DNA of 64,000 nucleotides from Gnetum montanum (Eukaryota > Streptophyta > Gnetopsida > Gnetales > Gnetaceae), in the NCBI GenBank assembly GCA_015680685.1, contig MNCI01036290.1:277901-341900 (forward strand). Direction: 5' to 3'. Below the pieces are notes generated by a model, which was given only the letters and a program-made list of their open reading frames with translations, made no database searches and had not been told where the DNA came from. Shown here piece after piece: positions 35,830 through 47,250 of the stretch. Each line of letters opens with the position of its first letter. The stretch's first letter is position 1. The position numbers and the translations under genes were made by a program.

Positions 35830-36290
35830 ATCCTGTCGCATTTTGAAGCCACCTTACATTTTGATGGCACCTCAACTGCACAAGGAGGTAGCGCCACTAC
35901 CATAATCACATTCCCCTCTAAGGAAATGCATCCATCCACTTATTGATTTGCATTCCCTTGCACCAACAACATGGTAGAATATGAGGGGCTACTCAGAGGC
36001 CTCTTAACTGCCTAAGTGCTACGCATACAACACCTGGCGATCCGAGAAGATTCACAACTAGTCGTGAATCAAATCATCGAGGTCTATGCCTGCAAAGCTA
36101 TGCACCTGCAACCCTACTATGACCTAGCAAAAATATTGCTTAAAAAATTCACAACCACAAATGTGCAACACGTACCACGCAATGAGAACACCATGGTAGA
36201 TGCCTTAGCTACCCTTGCGCTAAACATTCCATCACATTCCTTGGCAAACCTTCCAACCGCGATTATAGAATGTGTAGAGCCTATCACTTG
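35830..36290 (+). pseudogene. pol of A: second, archaeal-type RNase H
   Basis: The reading HFDGTSTAQGGSATTIITF, then CTNNMVEYEGLLRGL, then LAIREDSQLVVNQI, then VPRNENTMVDALATLAL has the four acidic positions (D in FDG, E in VEYE, D in REDS, D in MVDA) of the additional RNase H carried by plant Tat-lineage elements. It sits between the first RNase H and integrase, as usual for that lineage. One TGA (for Trp) and one TAG (for Gln) interrupt it. Confidence 0.85.
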
Positions 36291-36399
36291 GGTGGAACAC
36301 GTGGCATCCATCAGTGCTGCAAATACCCAAGAATGGTATGCTAACGTTAAAACCTATCTACAGCATGGCAAACCCCTAGGTGGATTGACATCTACCTAG

Positions 36400-37575
36400 A
36401 GAGATGCAATCCGTAAGCGTGCCCAGCAATACATGCTCATAGGAAATGATGCCCTATGCCGACGCTCCTACGACGGGATATTGCTAGCATGCATGGGCGG
36501 TGAGCAAGCGCAGAAGGTAGTTAATGAGGTACATGAGGGGTTGTGCAGTGGACACATAGCACGCAAGGCTATGGTTGCCAAAATAAGACACCTAGGGTAA
36601 TACTGGCCCCACATGGAATGTGACTGCCTATCGAAAGTCAAGACATGTGACACGTGCCAGAGATACACAAATCTCATACACGTCTCACCTACAGACCTAC
36701 ACCCAACGCAAATCATGTGGCCCTTCCAACGATGGGGATTAGACCTCATAGGGCCTATCACACCTAAGTCCTCCACGGGGCATAGCTTCATTATCACCGC
36801 CATTGAGTATTTTACCAACTTGGTGGAAGCCATTCCCCTAAGAAAGATAACGTCTCAGCAAATCTTCCATTTCATCCTCGACAACATTGTAACAAGGTTT
36901 GGGCTTCTAATGACTATTGTGATTGACAATGGGCCACAGTTTAGTAGTACGAAAACCTGAACCTTCTGTAGCAATCTAGGCATTAAACAATCATTTTCTT
37001 CCCCTTACTATCCGCAAATGAATGGGCAGGTGGAGGCTACAAATAAGTCCATCATCAACTTACTGAAGTGGATGCTTAACAACAGCAAGAGGTGATGGCA
37101 CAAGCAAATCCTCTACATCCTCTGAGCCTACAAAACGACGTGTAGAACTACAACGCGTTAGATCCCTTACAATCTTGTACATGGATCTGAAGCTGTATTG
37201 CCTCTTGAGTTGTAGGTACCCTTACTCCGGATGATCCTCGCAAATGTCATGAGTGAAGCCCAGAACAATGAGTCGTGAACCATCGACCTCAACTTAGTGG
37301 AGGAAGAGCACATGCAGATGTAGAGATGCATCGAGCACTACCAAAGCAAGTAGCAGTAGAAGCACCGTGTAGACATGCATCAACGGCTAGTGCGGAAGGG
37401 AGACCTCATCCTCAAGGCCTTCCATGAGCATGTGAGAAAATTCTTAGCCAATTAGGAAGGTCCTTACATGGTCACTAAATCCTTCGGGAATGGAGCCTTC
37501 AAACTGGCGGACATGAACGGCAACGAGTTCACCAACCCAGTGAATCACTCGTATCTCAAGCTGTACTACATGTGA
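36400..37575 (+). pseudogene. pol of A: integrase
   Basis: The zinc-binding N-terminus (HEGLCSGHIARKAM...CDTCQRY, about 36531-36665) is followed by the core with D in GLDLIGPI (36742-36744), D in VIDNGPQF (36925-36927) and E in NGQVEATNK (37033-37035). The last two are 35 residues apart, the D,D(35)E spacing of retroelement integrases. The C-terminus ends with EGPYMVTKSFGNGAFKL and LKLYYM at about 37572. Many TAG codons interrupt it. Confidence 0.9.
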
Positions 37576-37579
37576 AGTG

Positions 37580-37815
37580 CAACGACAACTACAAGTACTA
37601 TCCACTATGATGATAAACTGGCAATCACACCAAGCAGCATCCACAATGATGATAAACTAGCGGCATCGAGCAACATCCACTACGACGTTAAACTGGTGGT
37701 AGCCGTCCGCTACAATGTTAAACTGGCATGTACGGTCCGCTGGGACCATAAACCAGCACAGTGGTCTACTGAGACCTTAAACTAGCACACGGTCTACCAG
37801 GACCTTAAACTGGGT
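37580..37815 (+). repeat. Short tandem repeat tract after integrase (A)
   Basis: Seven or eight units of 28-45 bp have the pattern GTCYRCTRNGACNTTAAACTGGCA; examples lie near 37610, 37650, 37690, 37722, 37752, 37783 and 37805. The same core is found before and after the antisense gene. Confidence 0.85.
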
Positions 37816-38762
37816 TCACATCGCATCCCCAGCATGCACCAGCACTAGATACACATCAAACGAGTGGGCGCAATGCTAACATGTGGGTGGGACATCGTAG
37901 CTCTGGAACATGGTTCACAACGCACTGAGAATGCAGTCCAGAACATATGTGGCATCACCAACCTTGGCATCATGCTAACCCTCTGAAGATGTTGTATGGT
38001 GTCACACTGGCCCTCCAAACCTACTGTCGCCATGGCCCATCACCCTGACAGTGGTTCCTAGGCTAGTTCCCGCATCTGGAGTTCCATCAGTATTGTGGCC
38101 CATCCATGATGTTGTTACTCCAACTCGTTGCCAACACCTGGGCTCACACGATGTTAGCTATGTGGCAGTTGATCCCATAGCTGAACCGGGAGTGCAAGCC
38201 CCTGGCAGGGATTCCAGAGCATCCACACCTGCAGCACCTCCTAGCGCCTCGGAGACCAACTCCCCTATGCCAATGCTATCAACGTTGTTGCTAGCCTTCA
38301 TGCTTTGGACATCGTACACCAGCAATGATGTCCAATAGCTTCAACAATGCCAACAGCCAGCAAGACCTTTTCCCCAAAGGGCACATCTCGCAACAGCAGC
38401 AAATGCTACAGCGTCGTAAAGCAAGTGCCTCGACTAGCTTAGCTAATTTAGAGTGCAAATTCCATCACGTGCATAACACAACTCACCATATGGAAAGCAT
38501 TTGTAGGGAGGTCAAAACCCTTCACGAATGTAACGCAACTCATCCTACAAAGGAAACACCTATCCTACGAGAGCTTGAAGAACAGCGCCAGCCAAAGATG
38601 AAAATGCAAGCAAGCCCCTCAGAGTACTCTGACGAGGGACTCTGCTAAACATCATCTTTGCTCTCTGCCTTAACCTCTACAAAACCAATGCAACACTCTC
38701 AAGTGCAGCCGAGCAACGTCTAGACAGCCACCAAGTGACAACCTTAGCATTTCACCTGCTGC
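37816..38762 (+). other. 3' untranslated region of A with two unexplained ORFs
   Basis: Two overlapping plus-strand ORFs are open without stops: 38051-38338 (95 aa, Pro/Ala/Ser-rich) and 38325-38648 (107 aa, starting MMSNSFNNANSQQDLF, Gln-rich then charged). Their length and lack of stops stand out in an element that is otherwise full of TAG. No known domain is recognised. They could be the rest of an element-specific 3' ORF or chance. Confidence 0.4.
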
Positions 38763-38837
38763 GGTGTTTCGTATTCTTTGCCAACATCTATCAAGCCTAT
38801 TCTCTAGACGTTGACAAAGAGGGGCGAATGAAACACC
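38763..38837 (+). other. Hairpin spanning polypurine tract and 3' LTR start (A)
   Basis: The upstream arm GGTGTTTC (38763-38770) pairs perfectly with GAAACACC at the LTR start (38830-38837). An inner stem pairs TTTGCCAACATCTA with TAGACGTTGACAAA with two mismatches. The polypurine tract AAAGAGGGGCGAA (38816-38828) lies on the downstream side, partly in the unpaired bulge. This is the clearest of three such structures. Confidence 0.8.
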
Positions 38838-40525
38838 CCAAAAATGTGGGATCATTCTCGCTTCACCAGGCCTTGCAATTCATGTAGCATCATGGTAGTT
38901 CTTTAGGAGGAGAACATTCTGAGTTCAGTCCAGCTAGTTCGGTAAATTTTCTACTTTAGGTGAAAACAGGCTCTACAGGTCATCCTGCCTATCCACCTAA
39001 GTAGCATGCCGAGCCAACAACCTGCTCAGAAACAATGCGCAGAGTTAGCAACAACATTCTAGATGCACGAAATAGTTTGGCAAGTTTCTTAAGTCATGAA
39101 GTCTGCTACGCTACTTTATGCCTCACTATGTAGTGTACCAAGCTTCAGAAGACAATTGCAGAATGGAGAACTATGCTACGCTACGCCACGTGATGTAGCG
39201 TAGCATGGCAATAGCTTCACAACCAGTCCCCACGCCCAATTTTAAGTCCTTCAGCAATGTCCCTTTCAATCAAGAAGTAGCGAACCATGTCTATTGCTAT
39301 GCTACGTTGAGCTACAAGGCGTAGCAAGGCGTAGCAATCCTACGAAAAAGATAAAACGTAGCTCAAAGGGCAAAATCAGCAAGTTTGCAAGTCTCACGGA
39401 AGCAAAGTTTGCAAATCAGCAAAGCTTTTGCGACTAAGGCCAATTGCTATGCTACACTACGCTACATAGCATAGCAAGCATGGAACACATATGTAGAGAA
39501 ATGCATGACAAGGTGCTACGCTACACCAAGCATGCTCTGCTACAAAGCACAGTGAGGCATGCGGGTGGTTGTGCAACATCAATGCACTTCACCTAATTGG
39601 ACCGTTGGCACATGTCTTCAAACGCTGATGGCACAATTACAGTGTGGTAGGCTCACAGTTATGGCATAGCAGGTTCACATTACAATGGTCTTGCTGGTCC
39701 AACGGTCATACATGACGCGTCTGGCACCAGCAAGTCAACGTGGGCCTAGGGCACGTGGCATCCAAATCGCCCCTTTCGCACGCCCTCTAGCCCTATAAAT
39801 ACCCCGATGAGTAGCACTCAAGGGGTTGGAATATCTTTGGCTATTGGGAATTCTCCAAAAAATGACATTCAAAGGGCTCAAATTTTTCCAACAAGCAGCA
39901 TTTGAAAAGTTCAAAGATTTTCTGAAGTCTTCAACTTTTCCTCTCTCTAGCACTCAAGTTCTCTTCCCGGCACGTTGTAGCACTAAGCATTGTAAGCTTT
40001 CTATTTGACACTGCAAACAGTTAGCATCTTTAGCTAACATTTTGTCCTATCTCCCTTTCTACCACCTTGGTAGAATCCCCTGCATTGTCAACGTCCAAGG
40101 CTACGCCTAAGCGCATAACCTGTTTTTCTCTACACGTCCTGGTTACTCTCGAGATCTCTGCACTCCACCATGCCGTGCAACTGACTGTATCCACCCTAAT
40201 AGAGCAAGCTTGTAGCTTCGGAGTGGTGCATTTTTCTAACTATATTTTACATTGTTTCCTGCTTATTGTTGCGTTTTTACACTATTTTCTTCTTCTGCTT
40301 CATTTACTTTCAAGCATTACTTCGCATTTCCATTCCTGTTTCAAAAATAGATGGTGCAAAAGGCTATATAGACACTGATTAAGTCCCTGTCTGATCGACC
40401 AGACCATTCAAGGTGCCCTGTATCTGCACACACCCATCACGGCCCTCCTGCGGGTACGGGGTCGAAACTGTCACTCCTGCTGATCCCTCGGTGTTTTCCA
40501 ACCTTTGATGTTTTCGATCGTCACA
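38829..40525 (+). repeat. 3' LTR of A
   Basis: It starts TGAAACACCCC after the polypurine tract and ends ATCGTCACA before GTAAG (40526-40530). It is 1697 bp and collinear with 22986-24693. The G-box palindrome is kept (CACGTG at 39187-39192), and the TATA box reads TATAAATACC at about 39794. Confidence 0.93.
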
Positions 40526-40530
40526 GTAAG
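40526..40530. other. Right target-site duplication of element A (GTAAG)
   Basis: GTAAG directly follows the LTR end CACA and matches 22981-22985. Confidence 0.93.
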
Positions 40531-41010
40531 AGAGAGCTATTCATCTAGGGGATCTCGATGGAGAGTGCTTATCAACTTTTTGAAAGTACTCTCACAATGG
40601 AGCAATCCCCTACTACTCAAATTACCACTACTATAGGTGATACTTCTATGGTTGCTACTACTTGAGAGCCTCCTACTTGGACTATGGTAGATAGGAGTGA
40701 CATCCTTGCTGGTGTTGAACTTGGGAATGTTGACTAGGTCAACATGATGGAGGAATAGATCCTCCATCATTTGGAGGAAGGCCTTCCACATCTACCCCTA
40801 GAACTAATTAAGCTAGAATTTCCATAGGTTAGATGCATTTAATGTTTTTAGTTTTAAGTTTTTGTTTATGGTTTTGGCTATGGGCTATTAACAGGCTATA
40901 TGTTGTTGCATTTCAGCCTTTAGGAGACATTGGCAGCCCCAGTAGTGATGGTGGGAATGACCCACCACCTCCTTCTCAAAATGGCACTCAATAGCCTCCA
41001 TTAGCTTAGC
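40531..41010 (+). pseudogene. Antisense passenger gene of B, 3' part
   Basis: This is the continuation of exon 7 after the insertion of A: GISMESAYQLFESTLTMEQ, then VNMMEE.ILHHLEEGLPHLP, ending at about 40826 with a GTTAG donor. The last exon starts after TTGCATTTCAG at about 40917 and reads PLGDIGSPSSDGGNDPPPPS. It corresponds to exons 5 and 6 of the gene in A, where WMDIMIEEIWHHLRLGLDQI occupies the same place. The reading frame is continuous with 22985 when A and one GTAAG are removed. Confidence 0.75.
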
Positions 41011-41329
41011 TTCTTGGCTATTAATTTTTATTTTCATGTTGATGGCTATGATTAGCCAAGACTGTGTTATAGATTATTATTATTTTTTTGAAATTTTTTC
41101 CACATAGTGTGGTCATTCCTATGTATGTGGTGGACATTCTAACTTTGAATTTAAAATTTGATTTTATTTTTGGCTATATCGATAGTTGTTGCAAACATTG
41201 TAAACATTGTGAATGTTGAAAATGGCCATGTTGACATTTTGGTATTAAATGGCTAATTAATGTGATAGTAGGCTAAACAAAAAAAAAGTACAATAATAAA
41301 CACAATGTTTCTGAGTTTTAGGCCATCAT

Positions 41330-41525
41330 GGGCATAGGTTATATTGTGTTGCTAGTTTAGGGCCATGGTGGGCCATCATGTAAGTTGAAAGTCTTAGCAA
41401 ACTACATCGCTAGTTTAGAGTCTTAGCAGACTATGATTTTGCTAGTTTAGGATCATAGAGGACCGTATTGTGAAGGCCATGATGGGCCATGATGCAGATT
41501 TAAGGTCTTAGTGGACTAGTTATGA
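41330..41525 (-). repeat. Short repeat tract between protease and antisense gene (B)
   Basis: Four or five units of the type GCTAGTTTAGGGCCATGGTGGGCC and GCTAGTTTAGAGTCTTAGCAGAC correspond to 29170-29475 in A, in inverse orientation. Confidence 0.75.
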
Positions 41526-41859
41526 AAAAGAAATATATTTATAAGGCATTTTGATGTTTATGATATGAGTCAAAGTAGAGAAAGGCTGTAATAAATAAGT
41601 AAAATGCAAATGAACTTAGGCTACATGCATAGGCTATGTGCATAAAGAGTAAATGTATGAAAGAGTATAACAAATTGAAAAGAAATATTAGGCTATATGG
41701 CTATCAATATATCTAGTTATCAAGGCATAGGATGTAGTCGATTAAGGTGAAGTTTACTTACATTGATTCTTCCTAATCTTTGTAAGATTAGGAAATGTGT
41801 AAAGCTTATTCTACACAAGCTTATATTTACCATCCCCTTTGCCTACAATGTTAAAAGGA

Positions 41860-42400
41860 ATATCATCCCATAATGCATCTTGTTATCATTGTCATTATTG
41901 GCTTGTGCTCTCTTTTGGGTTGTTGAACTTCATGGCTAGGAGCTTCTTCTTGAAGCTCCACTTTAGACCACTGATCTATGTTTATGTTGTTGATAGCTAG
42001 GGGAACCATGTTATCATCATGAATGATAATCTCACCTCCCTCGTAAGGAAGGTAAATTTCTTGATGGATGGGAGAGGACATGGCTTGTAATTGAGTCAAC
42101 CAAAATCTTTCTAGGATAAGGTTGAACCTTGGTGTCTCCTCCACCACCAAGAAATTGACGGTTATGGGAAATTACTCTTGTGCTACAAAATCCAAGGAGA
42201 TAGATCCCTTGATGGCAACCCTTGATCCATTGAAGGTTGTATCTACTTGGTTAAGCCTAATCGTTCAATGATGGTGCATGGGATGATATTAGTTGTGGCC
42301 CCATCATCAACATACACCCAATGTAATTTTAAATTTCCTATGAATATGGTTATGAAAAGAGGGGTTGTAGTTACTTTTTCATTTTGGAGATTAACCTTGA
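41860..42400 (-). pseudogene. Protease region of B
   Basis: On the minus strand, a VDDGATTNIIP-like active-site block near 42310 is followed by VVEETPRFNLILERFWLTQL (42140-42085) and PIHQEIYLPYEGGEIIIHDD, matching protease of A (FNLILERSWLAQL, PIHQEIHLPY). Frames change between the two blocks. Confidence 0.75.
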
Positions 42401-42989
42401 TTTTTCTATCATGAAATGTTAAGGATGTTCACTTCTCCTTCCTTAGTGAGGGAGGAATCATCACTACATGGATGGCTTCCTCATTACTGGGGGATGTCCT
42501 CACTAATCGGGATGGAAGTTAACATTTTGACTAACACCTCACGATATCTGGTGAAAGTCATGATCAGGTCATACAAGCTTAAAGTTGTATTCTTCTACTT
42601 GAGGGATTACTTGAATTATTCCATTACACTGAGGAAGTTTTTATCGTTGGTCATGGGCTTGTCATCCCAGTTATGCTTTACTTCCTTAATGCACCCCAAA
42701 ATGTCAACTTGGCCATTAGGTTGTGGTTGTTGAGGCTTTTTTCTCATTGTTCTAGTTAAGAGATTTGATGTCCTCCTATGGCTTATTAGTTTGAGTGATT
42801 TGGGTAGAGAAGGTCATGAATGTAGCCAAAAGGAGAGTGGGCTTTAATGGGTCTATTTCCTTCTAGTCCTCTGTTTGTTTGTCACCCTTGTTGTTAGGCT
42901 TTTGTTTATGCTTCTTCCTTTGTTTGGATGAAGTTTCTTGGTTGTCAAACATTGGTTGTGAGGAAGAGGTAGTAGCATTGGCCACCAGA

Positions 42990-44905
42990 GGTGGTCATTG
43001 CATAGTTTTATAGGCTACAACTAGTTGTATTGTGTTAGGATAGGATACCCTAATGACAAAAGATTCCCTTAGAGGCACTTGTGATGGTACTCTTATGAAA
43101 AAGGGGGATCTTGAGCTATGGGAAGCTAAAGAAGTTCTTTCATTGTAAAGGGGTACTTGAATCATAAATGGTTCTATTGCAAGTCTTTGATCGTCATCAA
43201 TGTTGAATGCTAAAATAACATAAGAGCTTTCATTAGCATTCACTAGGTCTTTGTAGACTTGCATCAACTTTTTTTATGGTTGAACTATGTTGGAAGCATC
43301 TAAGATCACCTTCCCCCTATCTATCATTCTCTGCAAGTCATCCTTCAACACAAGGTAGAAGTCTATGTCATGACCTAGGATCTATTGATAGTAGTAGAAA
43401 CAATCTAACTTAGCATATTTAGGTAGTTGTGAATCATCTTTCATTGCTCTTGTAGGGTCTTTGGCTATTTTGCATAACCACTCATGTTTCTTTCGAGTAG
43501 CTTTGTTTATTTGTTTGTGTTGAATGCACCCACTTTTTAATAGTTGGTCTAGTAACTCAAATGGTTTCATAGGTAATGTAGTGTATTTGGACCTATCCTT
43601 TCTTTCAAAGTTAGGTCTAGTTGTTATTGATGCAATAGCCCCAAAGGTTGATGGTTGATTATTATGATTATTAGTGGGGACATTGGGTGGGTTGGCTCTT
43701 GGCCCCTAGGTTTTGATCTTTGTTTCTTTAGTCACAATTGCTATAGTTGTATTATTTTTTTTCTCTTTATCTCTCTATGTATGTTGATTTTTCTATGCTA
43801 CATAGACTGGATCATGATTGGTCTCCAAAACATCCTCTATATTTTTAGTTTGAGAGAATGCTTGGCTAAGTTACCATAGATTAAGGTAGTATAGTTTTGA
43901 CTTGATAAAGGTGTTTCCTATCCCTTTAAATATGGCTAAATGATGGGCTTTAGCTATGGGCTTTGGTATTTCATTTAGTAGTTCATTCCATCATTGGATG
44001 AACTTGTATACAGGTTCTAAGTGCCCCTACTTGACCTCCATGAGTTGATCAAGCGTGATGTTGGGCTTCAAGCTATACTTTAAGTGATTCACAAACTAGG
44101 CTACTAAGTCCTCAAAAGAGGATATGGATTCTTTAGGTAATGTGCAATACTAATTAAGTGCTTTCCTGGTTAAGGACATAGGGAGAATCATTATGCTGGT
44201 ATGAGGCCATGGTTGTAAGAGTAAGCATTCAAATTGAAAGGTAATAAGGTAAGCATTGGGATCACCTTCTCCATTATGCTTTCTAAAATGAGGAATAGGA
44301 ACATCAAGATGAAGTGTCAAGGGTGGAACCATAGGACTAAAGGGATCATCTGAGTAGAAGTCCATAATCTTGACAGTTTGTAAAGTAGAGGCTTTAAGCC
44401 TCTTCAACTCTTCTATTAGGTCCTGGATCATCTGGAAGGCTTGATCCAGAGCTTATGGTGGCTTTTTCGATTGTGGGGCTTGTACATAGGGCTATGGCAT
44501 TTGTTGTAAGGCTTGTGGCCTTGATATGGATTGCATGATAGAAGGAAGTGGTTATGTTATGGTTGTGGCTTGTGGGCCAAACAAGGAAAAGTATGTTTTT
44601 GTTAGTACCTAAGGCACAAATGGAACAAATGGGGTGTATGACCCCTAAGTTGCTTAGGGTCCCATGGTGGATCCCACACAGGTATTTAATGGATTTGTGA
44701 AGGTAAAAACCACCATTGATGGTTGCATAGATTGAGGCCATGTGGCAAATGGCATAGATGGATTATGTATCATAGTTTGTGGCATCAATTGACTTTTATA
44801 CATGGCTACAACCAATGTGGGACTAGCCCTGGCAGGGTAGGAAGGAGTAGAAGATGATGACTTGATGCCCATGGAAAAAATAAAAGTGTTAGAGGAAGGC
44901 ACTAT
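42990..44905 (-). pseudogene. gag of B
   Basis: The minus strand reads the capsid block VKIMDFYSDDPFSPMVPPL, PHFRKHNGEGDPNAYLITF and MSLTRKALN (44400-44150), close to gag of A. Further on (43400-43270) a knuckle remnant YYYQILGHDIDFYLVLKDDL aligns with the zinc knuckle of A, with Cys residues lost. A KHEWLCKIAKDPTRAM stretch lies between. Stops and frameshifts are common. Confidence 0.8.
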
Positions 44906-45089
44906 GACCTTGAGGGATGTTTATTGGAACAATTCTCCCATGATGTTTTCAGGCTCAAATTTCATCTTAAATTCATCCTCCTTGTCTTGTTGTTTAGAGC
45001 TATGTTTGTCATCTTCTTCCTCCATCTCCATCAATTGGGCTAGGATACTCACATATCTATCAGATAGAGGTATTTGGTCATAGGGGGAA

Positions 45090-46775
45090 GGGATCTACTC
45101 CTTACCATTATGGTGGATAAATTTAAACTCCCTTTTGGCTTCTACTTTTAAACATGGAATCAACATGTCAACCTGTATTTTAGCACAAATAAAGTTATAT
45201 CGGTTTTCATTTATAGCTACAAAATTAGGAATTTTTCCTTGATCCTCAAAGATCACCTACATTTGAGGAAAATAGGGTCTTTGGGGTCATAGACCCTCAT
45301 GGCTTATTGACTGGAACCTTCGCCAATGAAGGTGAGGGACAAGTTAGTAGATTGTTGGAAAGACATGACTATGGTATTGAGAATGGCTTAAAACAAGGCT
45401 ATAAATAATATAATAGAAGTAAATTCTAGTGAATGGAATTCAAAAAACATTTAAAGGAAAAAAATTGATAAAATGGAAGTACTTACTAAAATTATTAAGT
45501 GGGGAGTAATGGGGGTTTATCCCTTTACCAGAAATGAAAAGCTGAAAAGGTTGGTAATAAGCCTTATCCACACTAGCCTTCCAACTGCCTCTACACTAAG
45601 TATAGAAAGGGGGAAAAGAAAGGGAAATGAGATAATGGGAACCCCACCCCTTCTATTCCAACATTGATGGGGAGAAAGCTAAAAATCAAAGTGAAAAGTT
45701 AGGTTTTTCCATCAAAACTTGGTTTTGGCACGCTGCCAATTTTCTCAATTTGGAAAAATGGGAGGAAGCTAACTTCTGGAAGTTTGGTAATCTTGGAAGG
45801 GCTACACCACCAACTTTAGAAGCTGAAAAATATTGAAATTGGCAACAAGAAAAAGGAAAATTTTTCAACAATGGCTTTGGGATTAAAAAGTTCACAGCAA
45901 CCACTATGAAAAACCACCAATCAATCACCTAGTCATAGGAGAAAAGGGGCAACATTGATCTTTTGGGAATTTTGGCTACAAAAATATGGGAAAAGGCTTT
46001 CAACTTGCAATGTTGGCTTTGAAATAAAAGTAGATTTGGCCACTAAATTGATAATAGACCTCATCCATGCTAGCTTCCCAACTACCTTTTTGTAGGATAT
46101 GGCAAAGGGGGAAAGAAGGGGGATGAGATGATGGGAATCTCACATCTCCTACCACAACATTGACGAGGGAGAAGGCTGAAAAATAGAGTGGAAAGTTAGT
46201 GTTTCTCCACTATAACTAGTTTTAGCCAATTGCCAATTTTTTTAGCTTGGAAAAATGGGGGGAAATCCAACTTACAGAAGAGTTGAACCATCCACTTTAG
46301 AAACTAGAGAACAAATTGGCAACAAAAGAAAACAAAGGTGACAAGGTTTCAATGTTGGCTTTTAGGTTGAAAACTTCACAGTAAGTGCTATGAAAAACCA
46401 CCACCCAACAACCTATCATTTTCACATTGAACTTTGATTGCAAGGGGTGGGTTGAAAGCCAAAGCGAAAATTAATCCTTTTTTCACTAAGATTTGGTTGT
46501 GGCTAGTTGCCAATTTTCTCAACCTGGAAAGTTGTGAGGAAGCTAACTTCCAAAAGTCTAGTAGTCTCCAAAAGGGTTGTACCACCAACATTGATAATTC
46601 ATAAAATTTTGACAACTAAGGGGATTAAAAATATGCACTATAAAATCAATGTTGACTTTGAAAATTCACACCAACTACTGTAAAAAATTGCAAAGCCCAA
46701 ACACCTTCCACTCCATGTTGGGTCTTGGAAGCAGAGGAGGATGGATGGGAGCATAGGTTAAAATAATGAGGGTAC
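45090..46775 (-). repeat. Leader and 5' LTR remnant of B
   Basis: Three degenerate copies of a 250-300 bp unit (TTGCCAATTTTCTCAA, GGAAGCTAACTTC, ACCACCAAC...GA) start near 45640, 46150 and 46430. The segment 46690-46757 matches 9657-9735 in the 3' LTR of B (AAAGCCCAAACACCTNCCACTC, GGTCTTGGAAG, GGAGGATGGATG). Similarity stops at about 46775, so the outer part of this LTR is missing. No primer site was found. Confidence 0.45.
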
Positions 46776-47250
46776 CTATGCATTAGCCCAACATAGATTT
46801 TCATGCATGATGATTATTTGCCAATGTTATATGAAACTGATTTGTGTATGGCTGATAATGTAGGGCATAAGAAGATTACTACAATGGATAAGGATTTTGT
46901 CAACACATTTCAACCATTTAATGGAGTAGGCTTTATTAGGTTGTGACACTAAAAAAGGAGGCACATAGAAATCACTAGGCATAGCCTTGAGCAATCATAT
47001 GGCAAGAAGACAACATAGACATGGAGTAGGAAGTGGGCAAAATTGTCCTAGCAACACAAGCAATAGATTTCATTAGAGCCATGAACTCTCTCAATGTGAA
47101 CTATGTATCATTAAATTGGTGCAGTGTATTGATAAGCAATTCTAGTCTACTTACAAGGGTTTCAGAAGATCTATATGTGCAATTCCTTCAATTTTTTTGA
47201 AGCTACTTCAAGCAAAGTTTGTCATGCAATGCCTACAATTCCTATAATTA
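46776..47250. other. Unassigned AT-rich sequence
   Basis: This is sequence between the truncated B element and the gene-like block that follows. I see no ORF with a domain and no repeat. Confidence 0.3.

Larger units (their letters stand above)
22986..40525 (+). mobile_element. Element A: complete Tat-lineage Ty3/gypsy retrotransposon, 17.5 kb, with antisense passenger gene
   Basis: Both LTRs, a 5-bp target duplication, primer site, gag, protease, RT, two RNase H domains, integrase and polypurine tract are present in that order. The second RNase H (FDGTSTAQGG...NNMVEYEG...REDSQLV...MVDALATLA) is the feature of the plant Tat lineage. Between protease and RT lies about 3.5 kb of minus-strand, intron-containing passenger gene. 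The LTRs differ at roughly one base in eight over the first 170 bp by eye, so the insertion is old. All ORFs have stops, mostly TAG, so A cannot move by itself. It is the most complete copy here and serves as reference for B and E1. Confidence 0.93.
9621..46775 (-). mobile_element. Element B: Tat-like Ty3/gypsy retrotransposon, minus strand, split by element A
   Basis: Reading leftwards from 46775, B shows LTR/leader remnant, gag (about 44900-43000), protease (42400-41860), a short-repeat tract, the antisense passenger gene (on the plus strand), another repeat tract (14400-14285), a deleted RT, RNase H, integrase (12850-11690), a repeat tract, hairpin and polypurine tract, and the 3' LTR. The order is identical to A. 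Element A sits inside the antisense gene. A segment of about 80 bp is shared by 9657-9735 and 46690-46757 and is the best evidence for the two LTRs. The outer right part is lost, so the boundaries are approximate. Confidence 0.7.

Noticed and set aside
37580-37815. Regularly spaced repeats that could suggest a CRISPR array
   Set aside because: Units are degenerate, of unequal spacing, lie in a plant retroelement, and have no unique spacers of constant length.
46690-46775. A complete 5' LTR for element B
   Set aside because: Only about 80 bp match the 3' LTR and no primer site or duplication was found, so the boundary stays approximate.
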